DNA of 64,000 bases, from positions 1 through 64,000 of the forward strand of contig NZ_LDJP01000016.1 of assembly GCF_001431505.1 (NCBI RefSeq), read 5' to 3'. Position numbers and translations under genes: made by a program. This stretch comes from Stenotrophomonas daejeonensis. Its GTDB lineage: Bacteria; Pseudomonadota; Gammaproteobacteria; Xanthomonadales; Xanthomonadaceae. The notes beneath the pieces are model-generated. The model was not told the origin of the DNA. It saw only the letters and a list, made by a program, of their open reading frames with translations, and did not search any database. Position 1 is the first letter of the stretch; the number at the start of each line of letters is the position of its first letter. This document shows positions 1 to 10,120 of this stretch, piece by piece.

Positions 1-871
1 CGCCGATGCCGGCCAGCAACAGCACCGCGCCCTGCACCGGGTTCGCCGTCCCTGCCCCGGCTTCCACCACCGGTTCCAGTTCCAGCATCGAATCGGAAAG
101 GAGAGCCGGCGTCGGCTCGGCAGCCGCGGCGGCGTCCGCCACCGGGGCGACATAGGCGTCGTCGTCCACCAGCGACCAGTTGGCGAAACTGCCCGGCTCC
201 ACCGCCGGCAACGGCGATGCAGCCGGCGGCACGCTCGCTTGCGCGTCAATGGCCGGCAACGGCGGCGGCAACGCGGGCGCGGCCGGCGTTTCGTCCAACG
301 GCGCGCGCGGCGCCATCGCCATCAGTTCCTCGAAGCTGAGCACGCCCGCTTCCGGTTCGGCCGGCGGCACGTACAGGGCATCGGCCGGCACTTCGTCGGC
401 ATGCTCGACGGCTTCGTCGAGGTGGAACTGCAGCGGCGCGTCGGCGTGGCGTTCGGCCGGGCGCTCGGGCATGCCTGGCTCCGGCAACGGCGCGACGTCC
501 TGTTCCTGTCCCGGCGGCAGCACGTTGTCGTGGCCGTGCAGCTTGGCCGCCAGGTGGCGGACCCAGCGCTGCGCTTCCCAGCCTTCACGGCGCCCGGCCA
601 GCTCCGCCTCGTCGAACACCAGGCTCAGGTGCGGCGCCTGCAGCACGGTTTCGAGGCGCTCCAGCGCGTCCTCGACCGCCGGCTCCAGCGCCACCAGCAC
701 CACGCTGGCGCTGGAGGCCTGCAAGGCCGCCGCGTCGAGCGTGTTCGGGTCGTCTTCCAGCACCAGGCGGCCACCGGCGGCCTGCAGGGCTTCCTTCAGG
801 CGCTCGCGTGCGGCGCCCGGCCGGGCCAGCAGGGCCACCGGCTTGTCGGTGGGGCGGTCATTCGCGAGCAC
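1..871 (-). CDS. chpB: CheB-like protein of the Pil-Chp system (N-terminal part)
   Basis: The frame is open from a GTG at 871 to the left edge, so only about 290 N-terminal residues are present. The first ~60 residues (VALLARPGAAR, LQAAGGRLVLEDDP, VVLVALEPAVEDALERLE) form a receiver-like fold. A long Pro/Ala/Glu-rich linker follows, and LLLAGIG at the edge appears to begin the CheB methylesterase domain. The catalytic residues lie outside the window. The start overlaps the 3' end of chpA by 14 bases, indicating translational coupling in the pil-chp operon. The expected role is demethylation of glutamyl residues on PilJ. Assignment rests on position and N-terminal resemblance; the start codon is inferred. 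Confidence 0.75.
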   Translation of the reverse strand, partial: MLANDRPTDKPVALLARPGAARERLKEALQAAGGRLVLEDDPNTLDAAALQASSASVVLVALEPAVEDALERLETVLQAPHLSLVFDEAELAGRREGWEAQRWVRHLAAKLHGHDNVLPPGQEQDVAPLPEPGMPERPAERHADAPLQFHLDEAVEHADEVPADALYVPPAEPEAGVLSFEELMAMAPRAPLDETPAAPALPPPLPAIDAQASVPPAASPLPAVEPGSFANWSLVDDDAYVAPVADAAAAAEPTPALLSDSMLELEPVVEAGAGTANPVQGAVLLLAGIG

Positions 872-3800
872 GGGCAATCCCCAGCAGGTCGTAGACATTG
901 CGCATCAGATCCAGCTCCTGGTACGGCTTGCCGAGGTAGCGCTGCACGCCGATCTCGAAGGCGCGCTGGCGGTGCTTGTCGCCGCTGCGCGAGGTGATCA
1001 TCACGATCGGCACCGCCTTGTAGCGCGCGTCGGCACGCATCGCGGTGGCCAGCTCGTAGCCGTCCATGCGCGGCATCTCGATGTCCAGCAGCATCAGGTC
1101 GGGCACGCGCTCTTCCAGCCGCTCCAGCGCTTCCACGCCGTCGCGCGCAACCACCACCTCGAAGTTGTGGCGTTCCAGCACGCGGCCGGTGACCTTGCGC
1201 ATGGTCAGCGAGTCGTCCACCACCATCACCAGCGGCACCTCGTGCTGGCCGGTGGCCGCCTCGGCCTGTACCGGCGCCTGCGGCTGCGACAGGTGGCGGC
1301 GCACCAGCGGGGCGACGTCCAGGATCACCACCACGTTGCCTTCGCCGGTGATGGTGGCGCCGTAGATGCCCTGCACCGAGGCGATCTGCAGGCCCACCGG
1401 CTTGACCACGATTTCGCGGTTGCCCAGCACCTGGTCGATCGCCACCGCGGCGCGCAGTTCGCCGGCGCGGACCAGCAGCAGCGGCACCTGCGGCTGGCCC
1501 TCGGCCTTGGCCGCGGCCTGGCCGACCAGCGTGCCCAAGTCGTGCAGCGAATAGTCCTCGCCGTTGTAGTGGTAGCCGCCCTGGCCGGATTCGAAGCGTT
1601 CGCGGGCAATGCGGCCGATACCGCTGACCGAGGCCACCGGCACGGCGAAGGTGGTTTCGCCGATGCGCACGAACACCGCCTGGGTGACCGCCAGCGTCTG
1701 CGGCAAGCGCAGGGTGAAGGTGACGCCCTGCCCGCGCACGGAGTGGATGTCCACCGAGCCGCCGAGCTGGCGCACTTCGTTGCGCACCACGTCCATGCCC
1801 ACTCCGCGGCCGGCGAGCTGGCTGACCTGCTCGCTGGTGCTGAAGCCGGAGGCGAAGATCAGGTTGTCCAGCTGCGCGTCGTCGAGCTGCGCGCCGGCTT
1901 CGATCAGGCCGCGCTGCTCGGCGCGGCGGCGGATCGCCTCGCGGTCGAGGCCGGCACCGTCGTCGGCCACTTCCAGCACGATTTCCGAACCTTCGCGGCG
2001 CAGGCGCAGGGTGATGTTGCCCTCTTCCGGCTTGCCGGCGGCCTGGCGCGCGGCCGGCGTTTCCAGACCATGCGCGACGGAGTTGCGCAGCATGTGTTCC
2101 AGCGGCGCGACCATGCGGTCGAGCACGTTGCGATCCAGTTCGCCGTGGGTACCGTCCAGCAGCAGATGCACCTGCTTGCCGGTTTCCTGCGCGGCCTGGC
2201 GGACCACGCGGCGCAGGCGCGGCACGAGGCCGTCGAACGGCACCATGCGCGCGCGCATCAGGCCGTCCTGCAGTTCCGAGCTGACCCGCGACTGCTGTTG
2301 CAGCAGGGTGTCGTAGTTGCGCGACAGGTCGTCGAGCACGCCCTGCAGGCCACCCAGGTCGGCCGCCGACTCGTTCAACGCGCGGCTGAGCTGCTGCAGC
2401 GTGGAGAAGCGGTCCAGCTCCAGCGGGTCGAACGCCTGCTCGGCCTGGTCCTGCTCGCGCTGGTAACGGGCGACGATCTGCGCTTCGGTTTCCAGGTCCA
2501 GGCGGCGCAACTGGTCGCGCAGACGGGCGTTGGTGCGGTCCAGCTCGGCCATCGCGTTGCGGAACGCACCCAGCTGCTGTTCCAGGCGCGAGCGGTAGAT
2601 CGCCACTTCGCCGGCGTGGTTGACCAGGTTGTCGAGCAGGTCTGCGCGGACGCGGACCTGTTCCTGCGTGCGCGGGGCGCCCTCCTCGTCGCTGGCCTGC
2701 GCTTCCACCACCGGCGCCGACAGCGGCGCGGTGGCAATGGCGGCGACCGGGGCGGCGACGGCCTCGGCGACCGGCACCGCGGTTTCGACAGTCACCGGCG
2801 CGGGAATTTCTTCGGCTGCCGGTTCGCTTTCAGGCGTCGCTTCCGGCGATACGGCATCGAACGTGGGCAGCGCCACCTCGACCGGAGCTTGCGGCTGCGG
2901 CGCGAGGTCGGCGGCCGGCGCGGCTTCCTGCACCGGGCTGCGGCCGGCGGTGCGGGCCTCGAAGGCTTCGACCAAGTCGCCGGGCATCCGTACCGCACGG
3001 TGGGCGCCGGTGTGGAGCAGCAACTGGTGCAGGCGGTCGAAACCGCGTTCGAGCAGTTGCACGTCGCTGCGGCCGATTTCGGTGCGGTTGGCCGCCACCG
3101 CTTCCAGCAACGATTCGATGCCGTGGCCGAGGTCGCCGATGGCGTTGATGCCGGCCATGCGCGCGCCGCCCTTGAGCGTGTGCAGGTCGCGCTGCAGCTC
3201 GGCCAGCAGTTCGCGGTCTTCCGGCGCCGAGCGCAACTGGCTGATGACGCCATCGCAATGGTCGAGCAGGTCCTTGCCTTCCTCGACGAAGATATCGACA
3301 AGTTCGCGGTCGAGTTCGTCGAAGTCGAGCGGGCCGGCATCGAGCCCAGCCTTGTCGGCGCTGGCCACGGCCATCGCGGGTGCGGGGATTTCCTCTTCGA
3401 CCGGCGCGGTCAACGGCGCCAGCTCGACGGCTTCGGCTTCGGCTTCGGCTTCGGCTTCGGCTTCCAGCGTCAGGCCAGCGGCGTGTTCGTCAAGCGCCGC
3501 GAGCGGTGCTTCCGCCTCGGCCTCCGGCATTGCCGGTACAACCTCGGCGGGTGCGTCGATTTCATCGATCGCGATCGTTTCGACGACGGCTTCGGTTGCC
3601 TCGTGATCGACAACGGGTTCTTCGATGCCCGCCTGCGGCACCTCGACCTCGGCGCTTTCGGCCGGCAATCCGGGCGGCAGGACGACCGGCGCTGGATCGG
3701 CATGGTCGTCGGTACCGGCGGCGATGCCCGGATCGAACGCTTCCATCGACAGCGTGGGGGCAGGCACGTCTTCCTGCGCATCGGCAGTTTCGACGGCCGG

Positions 3801-6800
3801 TTCGAGCGGGATGCCGGCGTCGAAAGTTGCCGGCACGTCGTCCACGAACGCGACAGGCAGTTCCGCAGCCACGTCGTCCAGACGGATTTCGTCTCCACCG
3901 GTGACCGCCTGCGCGGCTCCACTGTCGCCAGACGGCAGGTCCAGCAGCGACGGGTCGAAATAAGCGGAAAGATCCTCGATGCCCGCCAGTTCCTGCACCT
4001 CGGCGACCGGGGTTTCGGGTGCGGCGTCAGCGTCGTCCGCCTCGTCATCGGCAAGGTCGTCGACCAGCGGCGGCCACTGCGCCTCGGGCAATGCATCGAC
4101 CAGCACCTGCAGGCGCGCGGCCAGCGGTGCGAACGACGGAATCAGCGGCGAAGGCGCCTGCAATGCAGTGATCGTCGCCGCCACCGCGGCGGCGGCCTCG
4201 GCCATCGCTTCGACCCCCTGCGGGTCCGGGGTGACCGCGTTGGCCAGCGAACGCTTGACGAAGGACTCGACCGGCGCGGTCACCGCGGTGATTTCCGGCA
4301 CGTCGGTCATCGCGAAGGCGCCACTCATCGTGTGCACCGCGCGCAGCAATTCGTCGGTCACCGGCTGCGGCTGCGGACGCGAGCGCGCCAGCCACTCCTC
4401 GACCGTGGCCAGGTGCTGGCCGACTTCGGCTTCGAGGATTTCGCGCAGCACGCTGTCCACCGACGCCGGCGTGCCGGTCGGCACCGGTTCCACAGCAAGT
4501 TGCGGTTGCTGCACGACCGGTGCGGCGGCGGGCGCCGCCACTTCGCCGGCGACGTGGAAGGCTTCCTCGCCGGCGGCGATGCGGTCGGCCACGTCCTGCA
4601 TGCCGAGCACGTCGGAATGGATGTGGCCGCTGCCGCGCAGCGCGGCATTGAACTGCGGCAGCACCTCGTAGGCCTGGTTGACCATCGCCACCACCGCCGG
4701 GCTGGCCGGGCGGCTGCCGTCGAGCACGCGGTTGAGCATGCTCTCGATCTTCCAGCTGAACTCACCCAGCGTGCGTGCGCCCACCAGCCGGCCACTGCCC
4801 TTCAGCGTGTGGAACACGCGCCGCACCGGGCGCAGGCGTTCCAGGTTGTCCGGCGCGGCGCGCCAGATCGGCAGCAGGCGGCCGAGGTTTTCCAGTTCCT
4901 CGTCGAATTCCTCGATGAACACCTCGCGGATGTCCTGGTCGATCTGCTCGGCGCTGTCGTCGAAACCGCCTTCCACGCGCGGCACGCTGGCCGCGGCGGA
5001 AGCCGCTATCGGCACCGACGGAGCGGGTACCGCCGTTTCCGCCGGTGCGGTGGATTCCGCGGCGAGCGGGTCGAACGCAGCCGCGGCCATGTTCAACTCG
5101 GCCATGAAGGCGGCGATTTCGGGGTCCACTTCGATCGCTGGCGCGTCGGCCGGCTGCGTCGATGCGTCCTCGGCTTCGACCTCGGCGGGCGTGGTAAGCG
5201 GCATCCCCGGTGCGGGGCCCGCATCATGCCCGGCTTCGGCCACAGGCTGCTGGACTTCGGCCTCGAAATCGAAGGGCGTGGCGCTGCCATCGCCGGTATC
5301 GGCGGGGGCATCGGCCAGATTCCAGTCCTCGGCGGACACTGGGTCGAAGGCGAGGAAACCATCGCTGACCGGCTTGGCCTCCCCGGCGGCTTCATGCGTC
5401 GTCACCGGCTCGGTGCCGAAGGAATGCGGAAGTTCCGGCAGCTCGACCGGCACCGGCGCGGCGCCATCGTCGGCATCCAGCGCAGTGAACGTCATGCCAT
5501 CGGCCGCGGTGACCACCGGTGCAATGTCGGCAGGCGCCGGATCGGCAGCCGGGATCGGCAGTTCGGGCGGCGGCACTGCCGCTGGCGACTCCGGCGGAGT
5601 CGGCTTGGCGTGGATGGCCTCGGCAAACAGCAGCGGCCGCGGCGGCGCAGCCGGAGCTTCCACCACCGGCGCCGGGACGCTGGCAACGGGAGCGGCGATT
5701 TCTTCGCTGGCCGGCGGCGGCACGACGGGGGCCGCCAAGGCAACCTCGGCGACCGGCACATCCGCATCCTGCCGCTCCGGCGGCACCGGCCAGTAGTGCA
5801 GCGCTTCCAGGCTGCTGCGGGTGATGTCGAGGATTTCGTCGCGGCCCGGACGGCGCTCGCGCAGGGCTTCGAGGTAGTACTCCAGGCTGGCCATCGCATC
5901 GGCCAGCGTGTCGAGCTGGCGACCACCGGGGACGCGCTTGCGGCCGATCAGCTCGACGCCGATGTACTGGCGCACGCCGCCCAGGTAATCGGCGGGAGTC
6001 GGCAGGTCGAGCATGCGCAGCGCGCCGGCGACCTCGTCGAGAAGGCGCGGCACGTCCTGCAGGCGGGCATGGTCCCAGTTGGTCTCGATGAAGGCGATGA
6101 AGGCTTCGCGCGCGGCGGCGAAATTGGCGATGGCCTCGTGTGCCAGCACCTCGACCGTGCGCCGGGTTTCCACCGAGGCCGGGTCTTCGTCGCCATCGAT
6201 GTTGGCGCCCAGGTAGGCAACCTGATCGTCCAGCGAGGCATCGACGTAGAGCAGTGCACCGGCGATGTCCAGCAGCAGGTTGTCGTCGATCGGCCGGGTA
6301 CCGGCCACCACTTCGCGCAGCGCGTCGCGCTGCTGCGTCACCACGCCGCGCGCCACGCCCAGCCCCATCACCCCGAGCGTGTCGGCCACGGCGTTGAGCT
6401 CGTCGACCTGCGGCTGCAGTTCGGACGGCGTGCCGCCCATGCGCACGTGCAGGTCCAGTGCGTCCTTGATGCGCAGCAGTTCTTCCTTGACCGCGCCGCC
6501 GACCGTGTCCAGCAGCTCGCGGTTGCGCCCGGCCAGGCTGCCGCGCGCGTGTTCCAGCTCGGCTTCGCTGGCGTCGCCGGCCTCCGGGTTGAAGGCGAAC
6601 AGCACGCTTTCGTTGATGCCTTCGGCGCCGCGTGCGGCGCGGATCTCGTTGAGCAGCGGCAGCAGCACGATCGGGATGTCGCGGTGGCCGTTCTGCAGGC
6701 GTTCCAGGTAGTCGGGCAGCAGCACGGTGCCGCGCATCAGCGTGGCGCAGGCTTCGTCGCGGTCGGGCACGCCGCCGTCGCGCACGGCGTCGGCCAGCTG

Positions 6801-7022
6801 CTCCAGCTCCTCGGCAACCATCGCCGGGGCGTACAGCTCGACCATGCGCAGCGTGCCCTGCACCTGGTGCAGGTAGCCGGCGCAGAAACGCATGCGGCTG
6901 CCGTCAGCGGGGTCCTCGACGAAATACTCGATTTCATTGCGGGCCTGGCGCAGGGTTTCGTCCAGTTCCGGCTTGACCCAGCCCAGCGCCGCGTGGCTCA
7001 TCGCATCGCGCAAGGTATTCAT
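858..7022 (-). CDS. chpA: ChpA, giant hybrid CheA-type kinase of twitching motility
   Basis: This 2054-residue multidomain kinase controls type IV pilus motility. An N-terminal degenerate HPt-like region is followed by HPt modules with HTLKGS (~737), HTMSGA (~898) and HTLKGG (~1280). Then come a dimerisation helix (~1460-1480), a HATPase domain (DDGAGLDRE ~1689, GRGVGMDVV ~1737), a CheW domain (~1780-1920) and a C-terminal receiver with phospho-acceptor Asp near 1976 (LLDIEMP). Long Ala/Pro/Glu linkers separate the modules, and one carries an (EA)n run. The ATG at 7022 follows GGGGGAG and is preferred over the open extension to 7088. Signals should flow from PilJ through PilI to ChpA and then to PilG and PilH. 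No cheR (pilK) gene lies between pilJ and chpA. Confidence 0.95.
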   Translation of the reverse strand: MNTLRDAMSHAALGWVKPELDETLRQARNEIEYFVEDPADGSRMRFCAGYLHQVQGTLRMVELYAPAMVAEELEQLADAVRDGGVPDRDEACATLMRGTVLLPDYLERLQNGHRDIPIVLLPLLNEIRAARGAEGINESVLFAFNPEAGDASEAELEHARGSLAGRNRELLDTVGGAVKEELLRIKDALDLHVRMGGTPSELQPQVDELNAVADTLGVMGLGVARGVVTQQRDALREVVAGTRPIDDNLLLDIAGALLYVDASLDDQVAYLGANIDGDEDPASVETRRTVEVLAHEAIANFAAAREAFIAFIETNWDHARLQDVPRLLDEVAGALRMLDLPTPADYLGGVRQYIGVELIGRKRVPGGRQLDTLADAMASLEYYLEALRERRPGRDEILDITRSSLEALHYWPVPPERQDADVPVAEVALAAPVVPPPASEEIAAPVASVPAPVVEAPAAPPRPLLFAEAIHAKPTPPESPAAVPPPELPIPAADPAPADIAPVVTAADGMTFTALDADDGAAPVPVELPELPHSFGTEPVTTHEAAGEAKPVSDGFLAFDPVSAEDWNLADAPADTGDGSATPFDFEAEVQQPVAEAGHDAGPAPGMPLTTPAEVEAEDASTQPADAPAIEVDPEIAAFMAELNMAAAAFDPLAAESTAPAETAVPAPSVPIAASAAASVPRVEGGFDDSAEQIDQDIREVFIEEFDEELENLGRLLPIWRAAPDNLERLRPVRRVFHTLKGSGRLVGARTLGEFSWKIESMLNRVLDGSRPASPAVVAMVNQAYEVLPQFNAALRGSGHIHSDVLGMQDVADRIAAGEEAFHVAGEVAAPAAAPVVQQPQLAVEPVPTGTPASVDSVLREILEAEVGQHLATVEEWLARSRPQPQPVTDELLRAVHTMSGAFAMTDVPEITAVTAPVESFVKRSLANAVTPDPQGVEAMAEAAAAVAATITALQAPSPLIPSFAPLAARLQVLVDALPEAQWPPLVDDLADDEADDADAAPETPVAEVQELAGIEDLSAYFDPSLLDLPSGDSGAAQAVTGGDEIRLDDVAAELPVAFVDDVPATFDAGIPLEPAVETADAQEDVPAPTLSMEAFDPGIAAGTDDHADPAPVVLPPGLPAESAEVEVPQAGIEEPVVDHEATEAVVETIAIDEIDAPAEVVPAMPEAEAEAPLAALDEHAAGLTLEAEAEAEAEAEAVELAPLTAPVEEEIPAPAMAVASADKAGLDAGPLDFDELDRELVDIFVEEGKDLLDHCDGVISQLRSAPEDRELLAELQRDLHTLKGGARMAGINAIGDLGHGIESLLEAVAANRTEIGRSDVQLLERGFDRLHQLLLHTGAHRAVRMPGDLVEAFEARTAGRSPVQEAAPAADLAPQPQAPVEVALPTFDAVSPEATPESEPAAEEIPAPVTVETAVPVAEAVAAPVAAIATAPLSAPVVEAQASDEEGAPRTQEQVRVRADLLDNLVNHAGEVAIYRSRLEQQLGAFRNAMAELDRTNARLRDQLRRLDLETEAQIVARYQREQDQAEQAFDPLELDRFSTLQQLSRALNESAADLGGLQGVLDDLSRNYDTLLQQQSRVSSELQDGLMRARMVPFDGLVPRLRRVVRQAAQETGKQVHLLLDGTHGELDRNVLDRMVAPLEHMLRNSVAHGLETPAARQAAGKPEEGNITLRLRREGSEIVLEVADDGAGLDREAIRRRAEQRGLIEAGAQLDDAQLDNLIFASGFSTSEQVSQLAGRGVGMDVVRNEVRQLGGSVDIHSVRGQGVTFTLRLPQTLAVTQAVFVRIGETTFAVPVASVSGIGRIARERFESGQGGYHYNGEDYSLHDLGTLVGQAAAKAEGQPQVPLLLVRAGELRAAVAIDQVLGNREIVVKPVGLQIASVQGIYGATITGEGNVVVILDVAPLVRRHLSQPQAPVQAEAATGQHEVPLVMVVDDSLTMRKVTGRVLERHNFEVVVARDGVEALERLEERVPDLMLLDIEMPRMDGYELATAMRADARYKAVPIVMITSRSGDKHRQRAFEIGVQRYLGKPYQELDLMRNVYDLLGIARARE
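3429..3464. repeat. Six tandem GGCTTC hexamers inside chpA
   Basis: Six perfect copies of GGCTTC lie head to tail. On the coding (minus) strand they encode a Glu-Ala dipeptide run in a linker between HPt modules. A change of one unit would add or remove two residues without breaking the frame. Confidence 0.9.
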
Positions 7023-7133
7023 CGCACTCCCCCGTACAGCATCGATCGCATGCCGTCCGGGCGGCCCTGCTTTGCGTTGTGACGACACTTCATCAGCTGG
7101 TTCCTTTGCATCCCCGCCCCCCGTTCAGGCGCT

Positions 7134-9170
7134 TCAGGCCGGCAGCTTGAAGTCGGCCACCGAGCGGCGCAGCTCGGCTGCCAGCTGGTTCAGCTGGCCC
7201 AGCGACTCGGCGGTCTGCCCAGCACCCTGCGAGGTCTGGCCGGTGATCTGCCGGATCACGCCCATCGTCTGGGTGATGTCGGTAGCGGCGGCGGACTGCT
7301 GGTGGGCGGCGATGGAGATGTTTCGAATGAGGGTGTTCAGCGCGTTGGACACGCGCTCGATCTCGGTCAGTGCGGTACCGGCGTCCTCGGCCAGGCGCGC
7401 GCCGGACACCACTTCGGCGGTGGTCTGCTCCATCGAGGTCACCGCTTCGTTGGTGTCGGCCTGAATCGCCTGCACCAGGCCTTCGATCCGGCGGGTCGCG
7501 CCGGAGGTGCGCTCTGCCAGTCGCTGCACTTCGTCGGCCACCACCGCGAAACCGCGGCCGGCCTCGCCGGCCGAGGCCGCCTGCACCGCCGCGTTCAACG
7601 CCAGGATGTTGGTCTGCTCGGAAATGTCGTTGATCAGTTCCACGATCGAACCGATCTCCTGCGAGGACTCGCCCAGCCGCTTGATGCGCTTGGAGGTTTC
7701 CTGGATCTGGTCGCGGATCTGGTCCATGCCCTGGATGGTCTGGCGCACCACGCCGGCGCCCTCGGTGGCGATGACCACCGAGCGCTGCGCCACTTCGGCC
7801 GACTCGTTGGAGTTGCGCGACACCTGTTCGATGGACGAGGCGATCTCGCCGATGCGGTCCGAGGCGCTGGTGATCTCGTCGGCCTGGTGGCCGGCCGCTT
7901 CGGCCAGCTGGATGGCGGTGGCCTGAGTTTCCTGCGCCGACACCGCCACCTTGCTGGAGGTGTCGTTGATGGTGGTCACCAGGTGGCGCAGTTCGTCCAC
8001 GGCGTAGTTGATTGCGTCGGCGATGGCGCCGGTCATGTCCTCGGTCACCGAGGCCTTCACCGTCAGGTCGCCTTCACCCAGCGAGCTGATTTCGTCCAGC
8101 AGCCGCATGATCGCCTGCTGGTTGCGGCTGTTGAACTCCACCTGGGTCTGGTAGCGCAGTTCCTGCTCGCGCGAGCGGCTGCGCACCGAGCTCCAGACGA
8201 AGGCGATGATCGACAGCAGCGACAGCGCGCCGAACACCACGCTCCACCAGAAGTTCGGGAAGATGCGGGTGTCGCGGGTGGAACCGAACGCGGAGAAGGC
8301 GTCGAACAGCTTCTTGCTGTCGGCCAGCATCTTGTCCGAGCCGGCCGCCAGCGCCGCCGCCGAGGACTGCGCGGCGAACAGGTTGCGCGAGCTGGCCAGG
8401 ATGGTGTCGGCGTCCTTCTTCATCTTCGCCCACTGGTTGGCCGACTGCTCCAGCGCCACCTGCACGTTGGCGTTGCGCACCGCGGTAATGCCCAGTTCCT
8501 CGTTGCCGTTGCGCAGGCCTTCCAGCACCTGGCTGAACACGGTCATGTCGCGCGCCAGCGCGTCGCCGGCGCTGCTGGCACCGACGCCGCCGGCACGGAT
8601 TTCCGTGACCCGGCGTGCCATCGTGCCGACGACCACCACCTGCTGCAGGCCACTGTAGATCTGCGAGGCCTGGGCGCCGCTGGCGGTCATCGCGCGCACC
8701 ACCTCGTTCAGCTGCGCCTGCAGCTGCGGCACCGCGCCGACGAAGTTGTCGGCATTGCCGGCCAGCGCCAGCACCGCCGGCTCGCTGGCCACGATCTGCT
8801 CGGCGTTCTTGGACAGCGGCTGCCAGGTATCGACCAGCGTGCGCAGCGGCGCGGCCACGCCCGGCTCCTGGCCGAAGCGCCCGTCCAGCGCGGCCACCGT
8901 GCTCTCCACCTTGGTGCGGGTGTCCTTGAACGCGGCGTAGGCGTCGCGGTTGCCGGCCACGGCCTCGCGGCCCTGGTTGGCCAGCTGCTGCGACAGCACC
9001 TGCAGGTCGGCCACGCCGGTGCTGGCGCCGGCCAGGCGGCTGCCCTGCCACGTCGCCACGCCGGTGTTGGCGCCGAACACGATCATCGACAACACCAGCA
9101 GGCCCAGCCAGAAATTGGTTCCCACGTTGCCGGTCTTGCCCGCCTTGGCGGCATCTGCAGCAGTACTCAT
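7134..9170 (-). CDS. pilJ: PilJ, methyl-accepting chemoreceptor of the Pil-Chp system
   Basis: This 678-residue inner-membrane receptor has TM1 at ~18-40 ([14 protein letters not shown]) and a periplasmic sensing region to ~305. TM2 is at ~308-330 ([18 protein letters not shown]), followed by a HAMP segment. The cytoplasmic signalling domain has a hairpin tip at ~516-550 ([27 protein letters not shown] split across the conserved core). It should report surface or pilus state to ChpA through PilI. The ATG at 9170 follows AGAGG with ~7-nt spacing; an in-frame TTG at 9176 sits too close to that site. Stop and chpA start are 111 bp apart, a gap with no gene. Confidence 0.95.
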   Translation of the reverse strand: MSTAADAAKAGKTGNVGTNFWLGLLVLSMIVFGANTGVATWQGSRLAGASTGVADLQVLSQQLANQGREAVAGNRDAYAAFKDTRTKVESTVAALDGRFGQEPGVAAPLRTLVDTWQPLSKNAEQIVASEPAVLALAGNADNFVGAVPQLQAQLNEVVRAMTASGAQASQIYSGLQQVVVVGTMARRVTEIRAGGVGASSAGDALARDMTVFSQVLEGLRNGNEELGITAVRNANVQVALEQSANQWAKMKKDADTILASSRNLFAAQSSAAALAAGSDKMLADSKKLFDAFSAFGSTRDTRIFPNFWWSVVFGALSLLSIIAFVWSSVRSRSREQELRYQTQVEFNSRNQQAIMRLLDEISSLGEGDLTVKASVTEDMTGAIADAINYAVDELRHLVTTINDTSSKVAVSAQETQATAIQLAEAAGHQADEITSASDRIGEIASSIEQVSRNSNESAEVAQRSVVIATEGAGVVRQTIQGMDQIRDQIQETSKRIKRLGESSQEIGSIVELINDISEQTNILALNAAVQAASAGEAGRGFAVVADEVQRLAERTSGATRRIEGLVQAIQADTNEAVTSMEQTTAEVVSGARLAEDAGTALTEIERVSNALNTLIRNISIAAHQQSAAATDITQTMGVIRQITGQTSQGAGQTAESLGQLNQLAAELRRSVADFKLPA

Positions 9171-9208
9171 GTTCAACCTCTATCCAATACGGAAGGGCGG
9201 GCCCGCGC

Positions 9209-9739
9209 TCAGGCGGCGGCCTGCCGGAATTCAGGGGTGCGGGACAGCAGCGAAAGCGAGAACACGCCCCAGTCGTGGCTGCCGTCGTTGAACGCACGCT
9301 CGACGAAATGGGCATAGCGGCCGCGGGCGATGGCGCCGGCGTCCACCTGCTGCGAGGCTTCGAAGCTGCGCTGGCCGTACAGCTCGTCGATGCTCAGCGC
9401 GACGTCGCCGCCGGTCTGGCGCATGATCAGCACGCGGTGGCCTTCCTGCTGGACGGTGCGCTGCCCTTCCAGGAAATACTTCAGGTCCACCACCGGGAAC
9501 AGGTTGCCGCGCAGGTTGCCCACGCCCAGCAGCCACGGCTGCGCGCCCGGCACCGGGGTGACCGGCGGCATCGGCACGATTTCCACCACTTCGCGGAAAT
9601 CGGACACCAGCCGCTGGTTGCCGACGCGGTAGCCGACGCCGCGCCACACGTCCTGCGCGAACTGCCGCTCGGGCAACTGCACCGCGTGCGCCAGGCTGCG
9701 GCGTTCGTAGGCTTCGAGGATGTCGAATGGCGAGCGCAT
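9209..9739 (-). CDS. pilI: PilI, CheW-type coupling protein
   Basis: This 176-residue CheW-like adaptor couples PilJ to ChpA. The CheW fold covers ~35-165, with VGNQRLVSDFREVVEIVPMP, GVGNLRGNLFPVVDLKYFL and RVLIMRQTGGDVALSIDEL segments typical of the family. Its ATG overlaps the TGA of pilH by one base (TGATG), so the two are translationally coupled. Length and gene order match PilI of Pseudomonas and Xanthomonas. Confidence 0.93.
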   Translation of the reverse strand: MRSPFDILEAYERRSLAHAVQLPERQFAQDVWRGVGYRVGNQRLVSDFREVVEIVPMPPVTPVPGAQPWLLGVGNLRGNLFPVVDLKYFLEGQRTVQQEGHRVLIMRQTGGDVALSIDELYGQRSFEASQQVDAGAIARGRYAHFVERAFNDGSHDWGVFSLSLLSRTPEFRQAAA

Positions 9740-10101
9740 CAGCCCACCAACTGGTTGATGCGCGCGATCAACGCATCTTCGCGCGGCGGCTTGACGATGT
9801 AGTCGGTAGCGCCCTGGCGCATGCCCCAGGCCATGTCGGTTTCCATGCTCTTGGTGCTGACGATCAGCACCGGGATGTTGCGCGTGGCCTCGTCGCGCGA
9901 CAGCGCGCGGGTGGCCTGGAAACCGCTCATGCCCGGCAGCACCACGTCCATCAGCACCAGCTGCGGCGACTGGCTGCGGGCGATCTGCAGGCCTTCCTCG
10001 GCATTGTCGGTGGCCAGCACCTCGTGCCCGGCCTTTTCGAGCCATTGCGTGAACACCGCCCGGTCGGTCGGTGAGTCCTCGATCAACAGGATTCGAGCCA
10101 T
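9739..10101 (-). CDS. pilH: PilH, single-domain response regulator
   Basis: This 120-residue stand-alone receiver has acidic pocket E8/D9, phospho-acceptor D52 (LVLMDVVLPG), switch residue in VLIVSTK and the conserved Lys in IVKPP (~102). It is a CheY-like output of ChpA; PilH in Pseudomonas influences pilus retraction and acts as a phosphate sink. The start at 10101 (MARILLIEDS) is chosen because the 37 residues upstream have no receiver homology. The 3' end abuts pilI. Confidence 0.94.
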   Translation of the reverse strand: MARILLIEDSPTDRAVFTQWLEKAGHEVLATDNAEEGLQIARSQSPQLVLMDVVLPGMSGFQATRALSRDEATRNIPVLIVSTKSMETDMAWGMRQGATDYIVKPPREDALIARINQLVG

Positions 10102-10120
10102 TGTTGCCTTACCCCCTGGT

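Noticed and set aside
180-7082. A 2300-codon open frame on the plus strand opposite chpA
   Set aside because: It is a shadow of chpA. GC-rich codon use leaves the complementary frame free of stops; the product is low-complexity, with no domains, while the minus strand encodes a clear kinase.
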